Numbered from the stretch's first letter, positions 50,790-59,410 are shown. The stretch: 64,000 nt of DNA from Ruminococcus sp. (GCA_015066665.1 SVNX01000010.1:1-64000); one strand, 5' to 3'. Program-made: numbers and translations. The notes: generated from the sequence alone by a model not told the origin.

Positions 50790-51668
50790 ATGAAGGCATT
50801 TTCCGACTACCATCCGGTTGTGCTGGCGGTTTATTTTGCGGTCACGGCGGGTATCACCATGTTCAGTCAGCATCCGGTGCTGGCGGGCATCTCCCTTCTG
50901 GGGGCCGTGGTGCTGTTCCTTGTCCGTAACGGCAGAAAACAGGGAATGTCGCATCTGCTCTTCCTCCTGATGCTGGCGGGCATGGCACTCATCAACCCCC
51001 TTGTTTCGCACAACGGCAGTACGGTGCTCTTTGTGATGAATCACAATCCTGTCACGCTGGAAGCCCTGCTTTACGGCATTTCTGCGGGCGTCACGATGAC
51101 GGCGGTGCTCTACTGGATGCGAAGCCTGTCCCAGATCATGACACGGGACAAGCTGCTTTGCGTGTGCAGCCGGCTCTCACCGGGGCTTGCACTCGTGCTG
51201 TCGATGGCAATCCGCTATATTTCTCTCTTTGCGGCACAGGCAAGGAAAATCCACCTCGCCCAGAAGGCAGCCGGCCGATACGGCGACCACAGCCTCATTG
51301 ACCGGATCCGAGGGGGCATGCGCATCTTTTCGGTGCTGCTGACCTGGGCGCTTGAGCATGGCATCACGACCGCCGACAGTATGGAGGCCCGCGGCTACGG
51401 CAGCGGAAAACGCACGCAGTTTGCCCGCTTCCGGATGGGAACGGGGGATGGACTTCTGCTTGCGGGGACGCTTCTGACAGGCGGCCTGACCTGCGGCGGC
51501 ATGGCGGCAGGTGCGCTTTCGTTTTCATTCTATCCCCGGATCGTCTGGGGCGAGGTGACGCCGCTGACAGCGGTGAGCCTTTTGTCGTTCGGGCTGCTGA
51601 CGATGCTGCCCGTAATCATTGAAGCAAAGGAGGCACTGGCATGGAAATATTATCTGTCGAGGGTCTGA
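50790..51668 (+). CDS. ecfT: ECF transporter transmembrane (T) component
   Basis: Energy-coupling T subunit that links ATPases to the substrate-binding S subunit. 292 residues from ATG 50790 (GGGAGGAATACACCAT upstream). Several membrane helices (about 8-46, 52-70, 88-112, 225-250, 262-282). The cytoplasmic coupling helices carry the family A-R-G motif at 200-202 (DSMEARGYGSG); a second copy nearer residue 160 is degenerate (AAGRYG). The 3' end overlaps the ATPase gene by 28 bp. Confidence 0.88.
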   Translation: MKAFSDYHPVVLAVYFAVTAGITMFSQHPVLAGISLLGAVVLFLVRNGRKQGMSHLLFLLMLAGMALINPLVSHNGSTVLFVMNHNPVTLEALLYGISAGVTMTAVLYWMRSLSQIMTRDKLLCVCSRLSPGLALVLSMAIRYISLFAAQARKIHLAQKAAGRYGDHSLIDRIRGGMRIFSVLLTWALEHGITTADSMEARGYGSGKRTQFARFRMGTGDGLLLAGTLLTGGLTCGGMAAGALSFSFYPRIVWGEVTPLTAVSLLSFGLLTMLPVIIEAKEALAWKYYLSRV

Positions 51669-53242
51669 GCTTTACCCATGCCGGATGCAGTGAACCTGCC
51701 GTGCGGGATGTGTCTTTCCGTGTGCGGGAGGGGGAGCTGATTGTGCTCTGCGGTGCGACCGGATGCGGAAAATCCACGCTGCTGCGTCTGCTCAAGCCCG
51801 AGCTTGCCCCGAACGGCACGCAGCACGGCCGAATTCATTTTGCCGGCACGGGATCGGGTGCGGCACGCATCGGTTTTGTCATGCAGCGTCCCGAGCAGCA
51901 GATCGTCACGGACAGGGTCTGGCATGAACTGGCCTTCGGCCTCGAAAATCTCGGCGTGCCGCAGGAAATCATGGCCGCACGCATTGCCGAAATGGCAAGC
52001 TATTTCGGCATTGAGGAATGGTACGACCGTGACACCGCTTCACTTTCCGGCGGACAAAAGCAGCTGCTCAATCTCGCTGCTGTGATGGTGATGGAGCCGG
52101 AGCTGCTCATTCTCGACGAGCCGACCGCACAGCTTGACCCGATTGCCGCATCCGAATTCATTGCGGTACTTCACAGACTCAGCCGTGATTTCTCTCTGAC
52201 GATTCTGGTGGCCGAGCATCGTCTCGAGGAACTGATTCCCCTCTGCGATCGTCTCCTTGTGATGGAGGCGGGACGCCTCATCCTCGATGATGCGCCAAGG
52301 CAGGCTGCACATGCGCTCCGGCACCATCCGGCGCGGCTCTGTGCAATGCCCGCCCCCGTGCGGCTCGGCTGCCTGCTCGGCACCGAAAGGCTGCCCCTGA
52401 CTGTACGGGAGGGAAGAGCGCTCACGGCCGAATATGCCTGCAAACCCCCGGAACCTGCGGAAACCGCCCCGCGCCGGACCTCCCCTGCGCTCACCCTTGA
52501 GCACATCCGCTTCCGGTATGACCGTGCATGTCCCGATGTATTGCAGGATCTGAATCTGACCGTGCATGAGGGTGAGATCTGCTGCCTGCTCGGCGGCAAC
52601 GGTTCGGGCAAGAGTACGGCACTGGGGGTCGCTGCAGGCCTGCTCCGGCCGATGACAGGCGAAGTCCGTGTGTTCGGCAAGCCGCTGAGACGGTATCGGG
52701 ACGGTGCACTCTACCGGGAATGCCTCGCCATGCTGCCGCAGGATGTGCAGACGCTGTTTCTGCGGCATACCGTGCGTGAGGAGCTGGCGGATGCGGGGGC
52801 GCTGGGGATGGATTTTCCGTTCGATCTGTCATATCTGTATGACCGCCACCCCTATGATCTGTCCGGCGGAGAGCAGCAGCTGACGGCACTGGCCAAGATT
52901 CTGGCGCAGAAGCCCCGCCTGCTTCTGCTCGATGAGCCGACAAAGGGACTCGATGCCGCCGCAAGACAGACGCTGACGGGCATCCTCAGGCAGCTGCAGG
53001 CACAGGGCGTGACGCTTGTGATCGTGACGCATGATGCTGAATTTGCTGCGCAGTGCGCCGACCGATGCGTGATGTTTTTCCGCGGTCAGGCCGTGTGTAC
53101 GGATATTCCGGCACGCTTTTTCTCATCGAACCGGTTCTATACCACGGCTGCCAGCCGCATGTCACGAGGGATACTTTCGGAGACCGTGACGGTCGAGGCC
53201 ATTGCCGCCTGCTGCAGGACTTCAGGAGGTGCCCCATGCTGA
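51641..53242 (+). CDS. ECF transporter ATPase, two ABC domains fused (A-A')
   Basis: Hydrolyses ATP to drive ECF-type vitamin import. 533 residues hold both ATPases that are usually separate EcfA1 and EcfA2 subunits. Domain 1: Walker A GATGCGKST (38-46), signature LSGGQ (135-139), Walker B LLILDE (155-160), His switch in VAEHR. Domain 2: Walker A GGNGSGKST (318-326), LSGGE (407-411), LLLLDE (427-432), VTHD. Q-loop MQRPEQQIV in domain 1 has the Q-rich helix typical of ECF ATPases. The linker (about 240-282) is Pro/Arg-rich. Its 3' end overlaps the S-component start. Confidence 0.9.
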   Translation: MEILSVEGLSFTHAGCSEPAVRDVSFRVREGELIVLCGATGCGKSTLLRLLKPELAPNGTQHGRIHFAGTGSGAARIGFVMQRPEQQIVTDRVWHELAFGLENLGVPQEIMAARIAEMASYFGIEEWYDRDTASLSGGQKQLLNLAAVMVMEPELLILDEPTAQLDPIAASEFIAVLHRLSRDFSLTILVAEHRLEELIPLCDRLLVMEAGRLILDDAPRQAAHALRHHPARLCAMPAPVRLGCLLGTERLPLTVREGRALTAEYACKPPEPAETAPRRTSPALTLEHIRFRYDRACPDVLQDLNLTVHEGEICCLLGGNGSGKSTALGVAAGLLRPMTGEVRVFGKPLRRYRDGALYRECLAMLPQDVQTLFLRHTVREELADAGALGMDFPFDLSYLYDRHPYDLSGGEQQLTALAKILAQKPRLLLLDEPTKGLDAAARQTLTGILRQLQAQGVTLVIVTHDAEFAAQCADRCVMFFRGQAVCTDIPARFFSSNRFYTTAASRMSRGILSETVTVEAIAACCRTSGGAPC

Positions 53243-53922
53243 TGATCCGCAGCGCACGGCTGCGTACATTTCTGAGGTGGAGCATCCCGCTGTGCCTGAT
53301 GCCTGTGATGGTGCTTGTCGGCGGTATGATTTTCCGTGAGAAACGCTATCTGCTCCTCGCCTGCATGGCAGCGGGGCTGGCGGTGCTGCTCTTCCTTTCG
53401 GGCGTGGAACGCAGGCAGACGGGGGCACGCCGGATGGTGCTGGCAGCCGTGATGACGGCACTGTGCATTGCGGGACGTTTCATTCCGCTTTTCAAGCCCG
53501 TCACGGCCATCACCGTATTGGCGGCGATGTATCTCGGACGGGAGAGCGGCTTTCTGATCGGGGCGATGGCGGCGCTTCTTTCGAATTTCTACTTCGGTCA
53601 GGGCCCATGGACGGCATTTCAGATGCTTGCGTGGGGGATGATCGGGTGGCTGGCAGGGCTGCTTGCAGAGCCGCTGAAGCGGCATCGGTTCTGGTTGCTG
53701 CTCTATGGGACGGCAGCGGGCGTGTTCTATTCGCTCGTGATGGATATATGGACGGTGCTGTGGTATCAGGACGGCTTCCATCCGGCACTCTACCTGACGG
53801 CTATTGTGACGGCACTGCCGCATACGATTCTGTATGCCGCATCGAATCTGCTGTTTCTGTGGTGGATGGCGAAGCCCTTTGGTGAAAAGCTCGGCCGGAT
53901 TCAGATCCGGTATGGAATATAG
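53236..53922 (+). CDS. ECF transporter substrate-binding (S) component, predicted corrinoid
   Basis: 228 residues from ATG 53236 (AGGAGGTGCCCC upstream). Six or so hydrophobic segments (about 17-32, 40-56, 66-85, 90-112, 120-150, 176-205). The first helices of the core bear the S-component pattern MVLAAVMTALCIAGRFIPLF and a loop AAMYLGRESGFLIGAMAALL. The ligand cannot be read from the sequence; cobalamin or a precursor is inferred from the B12 riboswitch and the transcobalamin-like genes of the same transcript. Confidence 0.8.
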   Translation: MLMIRSARLRTFLRWSIPLCLMPVMVLVGGMIFREKRYLLLACMAAGLAVLLFLSGVERRQTGARRMVLAAVMTALCIAGRFIPLFKPVTAITVLAAMYLGRESGFLIGAMAALLSNFYFGQGPWTAFQMLAWGMIGWLAGLLAEPLKRHRFWLLLYGTAAGVFYSLVMDIWTVLWYQDGFHPALYLTAIVTALPHTILYAASNLLFLWWMAKPFGEKLGRIQIRYGI

Positions 53923-53934
53923 GAGGCGACGAGG

Positions 53935-54198
53935 ATGGAATCCGAACGCAAATACAGTTGTTTTTCTCATGCGGAATGCGAATTTTTCCCCTGTCATCCG
54001 GATGCGGATCCGGCGGCATTCAACTGCCTGTTCTGCTATTGTCCCCTGTATGCACTGGGGGAAGCATGCGGCGGGGACTATGTGATGCTGGAAGGCGGCA
54101 TCAAGGACTGCAGCAGCTGTCTTTTCCCGCACCGGCCGGAGAATTACGACTGCATCACCGCAAGGCTTGCTGCACTCTGCAAACCGGAAGAAGAGTGA
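53935..54198 (+). CDS. Cys-rich small metal-binding domain protein
   Basis: 87 residues with ten cysteines, matching the cysteine-rich small domain (Pfam PF04071): YSCFSHAECEFFPCHPDADP, then FNCLFCYCPLYALGEACGG and GIKDCSSCLFPHRPENYDCI. A probable metal- or cluster-binding protein. In other genomes it is often near cobalamin genes (from memory, not checked here). AGGAGG stands 10 nt before the ATG, 12 nt after the S component. It ends the operon; no terminator is evident apart from the repeat array that follows. Confidence 0.8.
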   Translation: MESERKYSCFSHAECEFFPCHPDADPAAFNCLFCYCPLYALGEACGGDYVMLEGGIKDCSSCLFPHRPENYDCITARLAALCKPEEE

Positions 54199-54220
54199 TC
54201 TGACGCACAGCCCTCGGGGG

Positions 54221-54690
54221 GTGTCGGGGCCGCAAGGCTCCAATTTTTTCCCTCGGGGAGGGGAAGGGGAGTTTTGCACAACCATCCCCACTGGGTCAAG
54301 GGCTGTGCCCTTGAACGGGGTGTCGGGGCCGCAAGACTCCGATTTTTTCCCTCGGGGAGGGGCAGGGGCGTTTCGCAGAACCATCCCCACTGGGTCAAGG
54401 GCTGTGCCCTTGGACGGGGTGTCGGGGCCGCAAGGCTCCGATTTTTCCCCTCGGGGAGGGCAGGGGCGTTTCGCAGAACCATCCCCACTGGGTCAAGGGA
54501 TGTGCCCTTGGACGGGGTGTCGGGGCCGCAAGGCTCCGATTTTTCCTCTCGGGGAGGGGCAGGGGCGTTTCGCAGAACCATCCCCACTGGGTCAAGGGCT
54601 GTGCCCTTGGACGGGGTGTCGGGGCCGTCAGGCCCCGACTTTATTCCCCCTCCCTCAGGGAGGGGGCAGGGGGAGGGGAGTTTTCGCAGA
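54221..54690. repeat. 99-bp tandem repeat array with internal hairpins
   Basis: Four full units begin at 54221, 54320, 54419 and 54517, with a degenerate fifth from 54616; periods are 99, 99, 98 and 99 bp. Each unit contains GTGTCGGGGCCGCAAGGCTC, a CCCTCGGGGAGGG-type hairpin, TTTCGCAGAACCATCCCCAC and the hairpin AAGGGCTGTGCCCTT. The fifth unit passes into CCCCTCCCTCAGGGAGGGGG. Because 99 is a multiple of three, open frames appear on both strands, but none has a ribosome site or gene-like composition. Confidence 0.85.
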
Positions 54691-54704
54691 ACCCCACCCC
54701 CCTA

Positions 54705-54733
54705 TTGCAAAATCCCGCCGCATATGCTATAAT
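54705..54733 (+). promoter_or_regulatory. Promoter of the sugar-isomerase-like gene
   Basis: TTGCAA (54705-54710) and TATAAT (54728-54733), 17-bp spacer, right after the tandem array. Confidence 0.8.
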
Positions 54734-54762
54734 GTAGAAAACATGCGGAAAGGAGAGATCCC

Positions 54763-55581
54763 ATGCAGGCGGGTGTTTCTACGGCATGCCTGTACCCGAA
54801 GCTTCTGGAGGACGCCCTCTATGAGCTGGCGGTCAACGGCATTGCCCATACTGAGCTGTTCATCAATGCGGACTGTGAGCTGCGCCGTCCCTTTGTGGCG
54901 ACCATGGCCGAGCTGATGTCACGTTTTGGCGTGACGTGCCGTTCGCTCCATCATTTCGCTGCACCCATCGAGCCGATGATGCTGTTTTCGGTGTATGAGC
55001 GCAGAGTCGGTGACCTGATCGATTACTATAAGCATAGCTTCGAGGCCATGCAGACACTCGGTGCCGAGATCTTTGTGCTCCACGGCAACGCCGTCCATAA
55101 TCCCGTGCCCGCTGATTTTTACTGTGAACGCTTCATGCGGCTCGCTGAGGCCGCCAGACCCTACGGCGTCATCGTCGCACAGGAAAATGTCGTTCGCTGC
55201 CAGAGCGGCTCGCTCAAATTTCTCGAGGAAATGAAAGCACAGATGGGCGATGAGATCCGCTTCGTCCTCGATGTGAAGCAGGCCATCCGTGCAGGGGAGA
55301 ACCCCCACCTCATGCTCCAGCGTCTCGGCAGCAATGTCGTGCATGTCCACATCAGCGACCACAGCGAAAAAGGTGACTGCCTTCAGCTGGGTACAGGACG
55401 CTTCCGGATCCGTGCGTTCCTTGAGGAGGTTTACCGTCACAGCCCCGAATGCTCCGTGATGCTCGAGCTGTACCGCAGCAGCTACCGCGGTATCTCCGAT
55501 CTCGTCAGCAATTACCGCATGCTCTCACGCATGATTGCAGGCGTGGAAAAGGCAGCGGAGGAAACACCTTTCACAGAATGA
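54763..55581 (+). CDS. Xylose-isomerase-like TIM-barrel protein (sugar phosphate isomerase/epimerase family)
   Basis: 272 residues, whole chain an AP-endonuclease-2/xylose-isomerase-like barrel. Metal-ligand candidates: Glu in AHTELFINADCE, His in FVLHGNAV, Glu in IVAQENVVR, Asp in FVLDVKQAIR, His in VVHVHISDHS, and Glu in VMLELYRSSY near the end. The substrate is unknown; relatives isomerise sugars or inositol derivatives or act on DNA. AAAGGAG precedes the ATG. Single-gene transcript. Confidence 0.82.
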   Translation: MQAGVSTACLYPKLLEDALYELAVNGIAHTELFINADCELRRPFVATMAELMSRFGVTCRSLHHFAAPIEPMMLFSVYERRVGDLIDYYKHSFEAMQTLGAEIFVLHGNAVHNPVPADFYCERFMRLAEAARPYGVIVAQENVVRCQSGSLKFLEEMKAQMGDEIRFVLDVKQAIRAGENPHLMLQRLGSNVVHVHISDHSEKGDCLQLGTGRFRIRAFLEEVYRHSPECSVMLELYRSSYRGISDLVSNYRMLSRMIAGVEKAAEETPFTE

Positions 55582-55659
55582 ACACAATACCGCCGTCATC
55601 GGCGGCACACTGCTGTATTCAGGACATGCTGCGGAGAGAAAAATTGGTGAAATCCCGCA

Positions 55660-55688
55660 TTGACAGCCCTTGGAAAATGCGGTATAAT
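55660..55688 (+). promoter_or_regulatory. Promoter of nrdR
   Basis: TTGACA (55660-55665) and TATAAT (55683-55688), 17-bp spacer. Confidence 0.85.
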
Positions 55689-55769
55689 TATATCGGTATC
55701 GCGGTGCTGCATCCGGACGGATGCAGCCCGCATGCATTTTAGCCGGAAAGGCAGAGAGAGGTGGCATGC

Positions 55770-56225
55770 ATGAAATGTCCGTTCTGCGGCTTCGATGATT
55801 CCAAGGTCATCGACTCGCGTCCCTTAGAAGATAAAAAAAGACGGCGGCGTGAGTGCCAGAAGTGCGGCCGGCGCTTTACAACCTATGAAGTGGTGGAAAT
55901 CCCGCTGCGGATTGTGGTGAAGCGTGATGGTTCCTTTCAGCCGTTCGACCGCAACAAGCTTCTCAGCGGTATCTTTCATGCGATCAAAAAGCGTCCCGTG
56001 ACCATCGAGCAGGTCAATTCCATTGCCGATGAAATCGAGGATCGCTACACCAGCAGCTTCAGCAGCCAGATGAGCTCCGATAAGATCGGTTCCCTCGTCA
56101 TGGAACGGCTCCGTGAGCTGGATGCGGTCGCCTATATCCGATTTGCGTCGGTCTATCAGGATTTTACCGATGTGGCTGGCTTTATTGCCGCAATTTCCGA
56201 CCTTGACGGCACAACAAAATCATAA
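55770..56225 (+). CDS. nrdR: Transcriptional repressor NrdR
   Basis: Nucleotide-sensing repressor of ribonucleotide reductase genes. 151 residues from ATG 55770 (AGAGAGG 9 nt upstream; the GTG at 55761 is less likely). Zinc ribbon MKCPFCGFDDSKVIDSRPL with Cys3, Cys6 and a second pair Cys29, Cys32 (RRRECQKCGRRF), then an ATP-cone domain (about 46-136, VVKRDGSFQPFDRNKLLSGI). Length and order are standard. No ribonucleotide reductase gene lies in the window. Confidence 0.96.
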   Translation: MKCPFCGFDDSKVIDSRPLEDKKRRRRECQKCGRRFTTYEVVEIPLRIVVKRDGSFQPFDRNKLLSGIFHAIKKRPVTIEQVNSIADEIEDRYTSSFSSQMSSDKIGSLVMERLRELDAVAYIRFASVYQDFTDVAGFIAAISDLDGTTKS

Positions 56226-56237
56226 GGAGGCAAACTA

Positions 56238-56690
56238 ATGGACTTTAATTTTAAGGCCATGCAGGACGAGATCATGCATCCTCAGGATGTCACTGACATG
56301 TTCTCTGCAGAGGATATCCAGAGCAATAAATGGGCTGCAGCCGTTGCAACCATTCAGCCGCTCTTCTTCATCCCGATCATTGCCACACCCGAATCGGGCT
56401 TCGGCAAGTTCTATGCCAATCAGGGTCTCATGCTCCTGATCCTGAATGTCGCACTCAGCCTTGTGGGCGGTATTCTGGGCGGTCTGCTCGGTCTGCTCGG
56501 CTCCCTGCTCGCAATGATTCCCTATATCGGTGCTGTGTTCGCACTGATCTTCGGTTTCCTCGCAGGCGTTGTGGGACTCGTGGCAGGTGCAGTCAGCATC
56601 GCTGCATTCGTGTTCCTGCTCGTCAGTGCACTGCAGGGCAAGGCACGCTACATTCCCGTTGTCGGCAAGCTCTTTACAGCATTCAAGTAA
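56238..56690 (+). CDS. Small membrane protein, Tic20/DUF4870-like
   Basis: 150 residues. Acidic N-terminus (MDFNFKAMQDEIMHPQDVTD), then hydrophobic segments about 33-50, 62-92 (very Gly/Leu-rich, LSLVGGILGGLLGLLGSLLA) and 95-133. This resembles the Tic20/DUF4870 type of small integral membrane proteins whose function is unknown. It starts 12 nt after nrdR with AAGGAGG upstream, so it shares the nrdR transcript. It ends tail to tail with the next gene with no space at all. Confidence 0.7.
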   Translation: MDFNFKAMQDEIMHPQDVTDMFSAEDIQSNKWAAAVATIQPLFFIPIIATPESGFGKFYANQGLMLLILNVALSLVGGILGGLLGLLGSLLAMIPYIGAVFALIFGFLAGVVGLVAGAVSIAAFVFLLVSALQGKARYIPVVGKLFTAFK

Positions 56691-57107
56691 TCAGCCCGCC
56701 GAAGTACCCTGAAGATCCCGTGTGATCCCATCGTACGGATGGTAGCCCTGCGCGCCGACCAGTACACCGTCTGCGGTGAGCAGCTCGGCGTAAAATGGCG
56801 GATCGCTGCCCTCTGTATAATAGGTGTACAGCATGCCGTCTTCCCCTGCATGGGAAGCAAACGGCAGCCCGAGCGTTTCCTGCAATGCGGCATAGTCCGC
56901 AGGCACACTGCGCACATCGGCCGGAATGGTCACCGGTGCTTCTGCAACCGGGACACAGCTTAGCCCCTGCGAGGCAAGCCACGCAAGCCGCTCGGCTTCT
57001 GAACCGGCCGGAATGTCGGTTTTGGCCGGCACCGGATGGGAAAACCAGCACACCGCAAGGATCACCAGCGGCACAGCCGCCAGCAGACAGATCATAGAAC
57101 GCTTCAT
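56691..57107 (-). CDS. DUF4830-like secreted or membrane-anchored protein
   Basis: 138 residues from ATG 57107 (AGGAGGAATCTCC upstream). One N-terminal hydrophobic segment (about 4-22), which may be a signal or anchor, then a domain of DUF4830 type: RLAWLASQGLSCVP, APVTIPADVRSVPADYAALQ, GMLYTYYTEGS, and FYAELLTADGVLVGAQGY. Function unknown. Convergent with the Tic20-like gene; divergent from rsuA. Confidence 0.7.
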   Translation of the reverse strand: MKRSMICLLAAVPLVILAVCWFSHPVPAKTDIPAGSEAERLAWLASQGLSCVPVAEAPVTIPADVRSVPADYAALQETLGLPFASHAGEDGMLYTYYTEGSDPPFYAELLTADGVLVGAQGYHPYDGITRDLQGTSAG

Positions 57108-57180
57108 GGAGATTCCTCCTTTACAGATCGGTTTCATGCCATGTATATGCAGGAGGATGCCAGGGAAGAACGGAGGAACT

Positions 57181-57966
57181 ATGGCTCAGATGAGACTCGA
57201 CAAGCTGCTCTCGAACCGCACACCCCATTCACGCAGTGAGATTAAGCTTGTTCTCAAGAACGGTGCCGTCAAGGTCGACGGCCGCATCGTGACCGACGGC
57301 AGCTGCAAGGTCGACCCCGATGCGCAGGAGATCACCTGTCAGGGCAAAAAGCTGACCGGTGCGCTGCATACTTATTTTATTGTCAATAAGCCCGAGGGCT
57401 ATATCTGTGCCACCGAAGACCGTGAACACCGCACGGTGCTTGACCTGCTCCCCAAGGAGCTGCGGGTGAAGGGATTGTTCCCCGCCGGCCGCCTCGACAT
57501 CGACAGCACGGGACTCGTGCTCCTCACCGATGACGGCGACCTCGCTCACCGGATGCTCGCACCGAAAAGTCATGTGCCGAAGTATTATCTCGTGCGTCTT
57601 GCCCGTCCCTGCGGGAAAGAATATGCGGAAAAACTCGCTGCGGGCGTCGTGCTCGGAGACGGCACACAGTGCCTGCCGGCCGAGCTGAAGATCGTCGATC
57701 CGAAGAAAAAAGCCGTCCTGATCTGCCTCCACGAGGGGAAATATCATCAGGTCAAACGCCTGTTTGCAGCCCTCGGAAATCATGTTGAACATCTGCATCG
57801 TGTGGCCGTCGGAGGGCTGATTTTACCCGATAAATTGGCACTTGGGGGCTATATGGAGATTGTGCACAAAGATGTTGAAACTATGTTGAAACCGAGCTGT
57901 ATGGACGGGGTGTGTGAACGAATTGTGACAGACTTTTCGTCATATTGGATAAATGACAGGCAATAA
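57181..57966 (+). CDS. rsuA: Ribosomal small subunit pseudouridine synthase (RsuA family)
   Basis: Isomerises a uridine of 16S rRNA (position 516 in E. coli). 261 residues from ATG 57181 (GGAGGAACT upstream; the longer frame overlaps the divergent gene). S4 domain 1-60 (MRLDKLLSNRTPHSRSEIKL), then the catalytic domain with GRLDIDSTGLVLLTDDGDLA (catalytic Asp near 120) and EGKYHQVKRLFAALGNHVEH. A 20-residue C-terminal extension is not typical. No terminator is visible before the next promoter. Confidence 0.93.
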   Translation: MAQMRLDKLLSNRTPHSRSEIKLVLKNGAVKVDGRIVTDGSCKVDPDAQEITCQGKKLTGALHTYFIVNKPEGYICATEDREHRTVLDLLPKELRVKGLFPAGRLDIDSTGLVLLTDDGDLAHRMLAPKSHVPKYYLVRLARPCGKEYAEKLAAGVVLGDGTQCLPAELKIVDPKKKAVLICLHEGKYHQVKRLFAALGNHVEHLHRVAVGGLILPDKLALGGYMEIVHKDVETMLKPSCMDGVCERIVTDFSSYWINDRQ

Positions 57967-57984
57967 GTTTAGGTAATTAGCGAC

Positions 57985-58013
57985 TTGAAAAATGGTTCGT
58001 AATTTGGTATGAT
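57985..58013 (+). promoter_or_regulatory. Promoter of the msmX-type gene
   Basis: TTGAAA (57985-57990) and TATGAT (58008-58013), 17-bp spacer. The 75-nt leader has a GGGGTATACCC dyad (58036-58046). Confidence 0.75.
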
Positions 58014-58087
58014 ATTAGTAGACAGAATGACCGACGGGGGTATACCCTGCGGCGTCTTGAAAAATGTAAACAGGAGGACTGGAATAA

Positions 58088-59230
58088 ATGGCAAGTTTAT
58101 CACTCAGAGGAATCTATAAGAAGTATCCGGGCGGCGTTGTAGCTGTATCCGATGTAAATCTGGAAATCAGAGACAAGGAATTCATCATCCTGGTAGGCCC
58201 TTCCGGCTGCGGTAAGTCCACCACACTGCGTATGATCGCTGGTCTGGAGGAGATCTCCGAGGGCGAGCTGTACATCGGCGACCGCCTTGTAAATGATATT
58301 GCGCCTAAGGACAGAGACATCGCAATGGTTTTCCAGAACTACGCTCTGTATCCTCATATGACTGTATTTGAGAACATGGCATTTGGCCTGAAGCTCCGTA
58401 AGGTACCGAAGGACGAAATCGCTCGTAAGGTAGAAGAGGCTGCAAGAATCCTCGACCTGACACACCTGCTCGACAGAAAGCCGAAGGCAATGTCCGGTGG
58501 TCAGCGTCAGAGAGTTGCGCTCGGCCGTGCAATCGTTCGTTCTCCTAAGGTATTCCTGCTCGACGAGCCGCTGTCCAACCTGGACGCTAAGCTCCGTGCA
58601 CAGATGAGAACTGAGATCTCCAAGCTCCACAAGAAGCTGGGTACAACATTTATCTATGTAACACATGACCAGACTGAGGCTATGACAATGGGTGACCGTA
58701 TCGTAGTTATGAAGGACGGTTTTGTACAGCAGATTGATACACCTCAGGCACTGTACGAGAATCCTGTAAACAAGTTCGTTGCAGGCTTCCTGGGCTCTCC
58801 TCAGATGAACTTCATCGACGCTGTTCTGAAGAAGAACGAGAACAGACAGTACTATGTAGAGTTCGGTTCCGAGGACTCCAAGACTGCAAGAGGCGTGAAG
58901 TATCAGATCATCATTCCCGAGTCCAAGTGTGTAGCTGACCTCGAGAAGTATGTTGATCGTGAGGTTACTCTGGGCGTTCGTCCTGAGTCCGTACACGATG
59001 AGGAAATGTATCTGTCCAACGCAACAACAGGTATCATTGACTGTAACGTAGAAATCACCGAAATGATGGGTGCTGAGACATTCCTGTATCTGGAGTGCCA
59101 GGGTATTCCGATCACCGCAAGAGTATCTCCTCGTTCTACTGCAAGACCGCAGGATGAGATCAAGGTTGCCATCGATCCCAACAGAATCCACCTCTTCGAT
59201 AAGGAAACTGAGAGAACAATCGTTAACTAA
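58088..59230 (+). CDS. msmX: Sugar ABC transporter ATPase, MsmX/UgpC type
   Basis: ATPase that energises carbohydrate ABC importers. 380 residues: Walker [15 protein letters not shown] (about 38-51), Q-loop [12 protein letters not shown], signature [14 protein letters not shown], Walker [14 protein letters not shown], His in [10 protein letters not shown], and a C-terminal MalK-type TOBE/regulatory region (about 235-380). Length is standard. No permease or binding-protein genes stand beside it, which fits a shared ATPase serving several sugar importers. Its codons (many GTA, GCT, CGT, CTG) differ from the C-ending style of neighbours, as expected for a highly expressed gene. Own promoter and terminator. 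Confidence 0.92.
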   Translation: MASLSLRGIYKKYPGGVVAVSDVNLEIRDKEFIILVGPSGCGKSTTLRMIAGLEEISEGELYIGDRLVNDIAPKDRDIAMVFQNYALYPHMTVFENMAFGLKLRKVPKDEIARKVEEAARILDLTHLLDRKPKAMSGGQRQRVALGRAIVRSPKVFLLDEPLSNLDAKLRAQMRTEISKLHKKLGTTFIYVTHDQTEAMTMGDRIVVMKDGFVQQIDTPQALYENPVNKFVAGFLGSPQMNFIDAVLKKNENRQYYVEFGSEDSKTARGVKYQIIIPESKCVADLEKYVDREVTLGVRPESVHDEEMYLSNATTGIIDCNVEITEMMGAETFLYLECQGIPITARVSPRSTARPQDEIKVAIDPNRIHLFDKETERTIVN

Positions 59231-59251
59231 GTTTCTTCCAATCAGAAATGC

Positions 59252-59284
59252 AAGTCCGTTCCCGCAAGGGAGCGGACTTTTTTG
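59252..59284 (+). terminator. Terminator of msmX
   Basis: AAGTCCGTTCCC/GGGAGCGGACTT stem, GCAA loop, seven T residues. 59285-59405 is A/T-rich with nothing recognisable. Confidence 0.9.
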
Positions 59285-59410
59285 TCATAACTTTGTAAAC
59301 AATGCGCAGAAAAATCCCCCAAAATAAGGCGATATGTACGAAAAATCCTCCGTGATTTTGTATTGATCATAGAAAATGGTAATAGAAGAGTTAAGAAGTA
59401 CCGATGTTGA

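Noticed and set aside
54221-54615. CRISPR array
   Set aside because: Units are nearly identical end to end with no unique spacers and no cas genes.
54167-54916. A 249-codon open frame, and long leftward frames, across the tandem repeats
   Set aside because: The frames follow from a repeat period divisible by three and GC-rich sequence. They lack ribosome sites, shift frame at the 98-bp unit and overlap the real gene at 54763.
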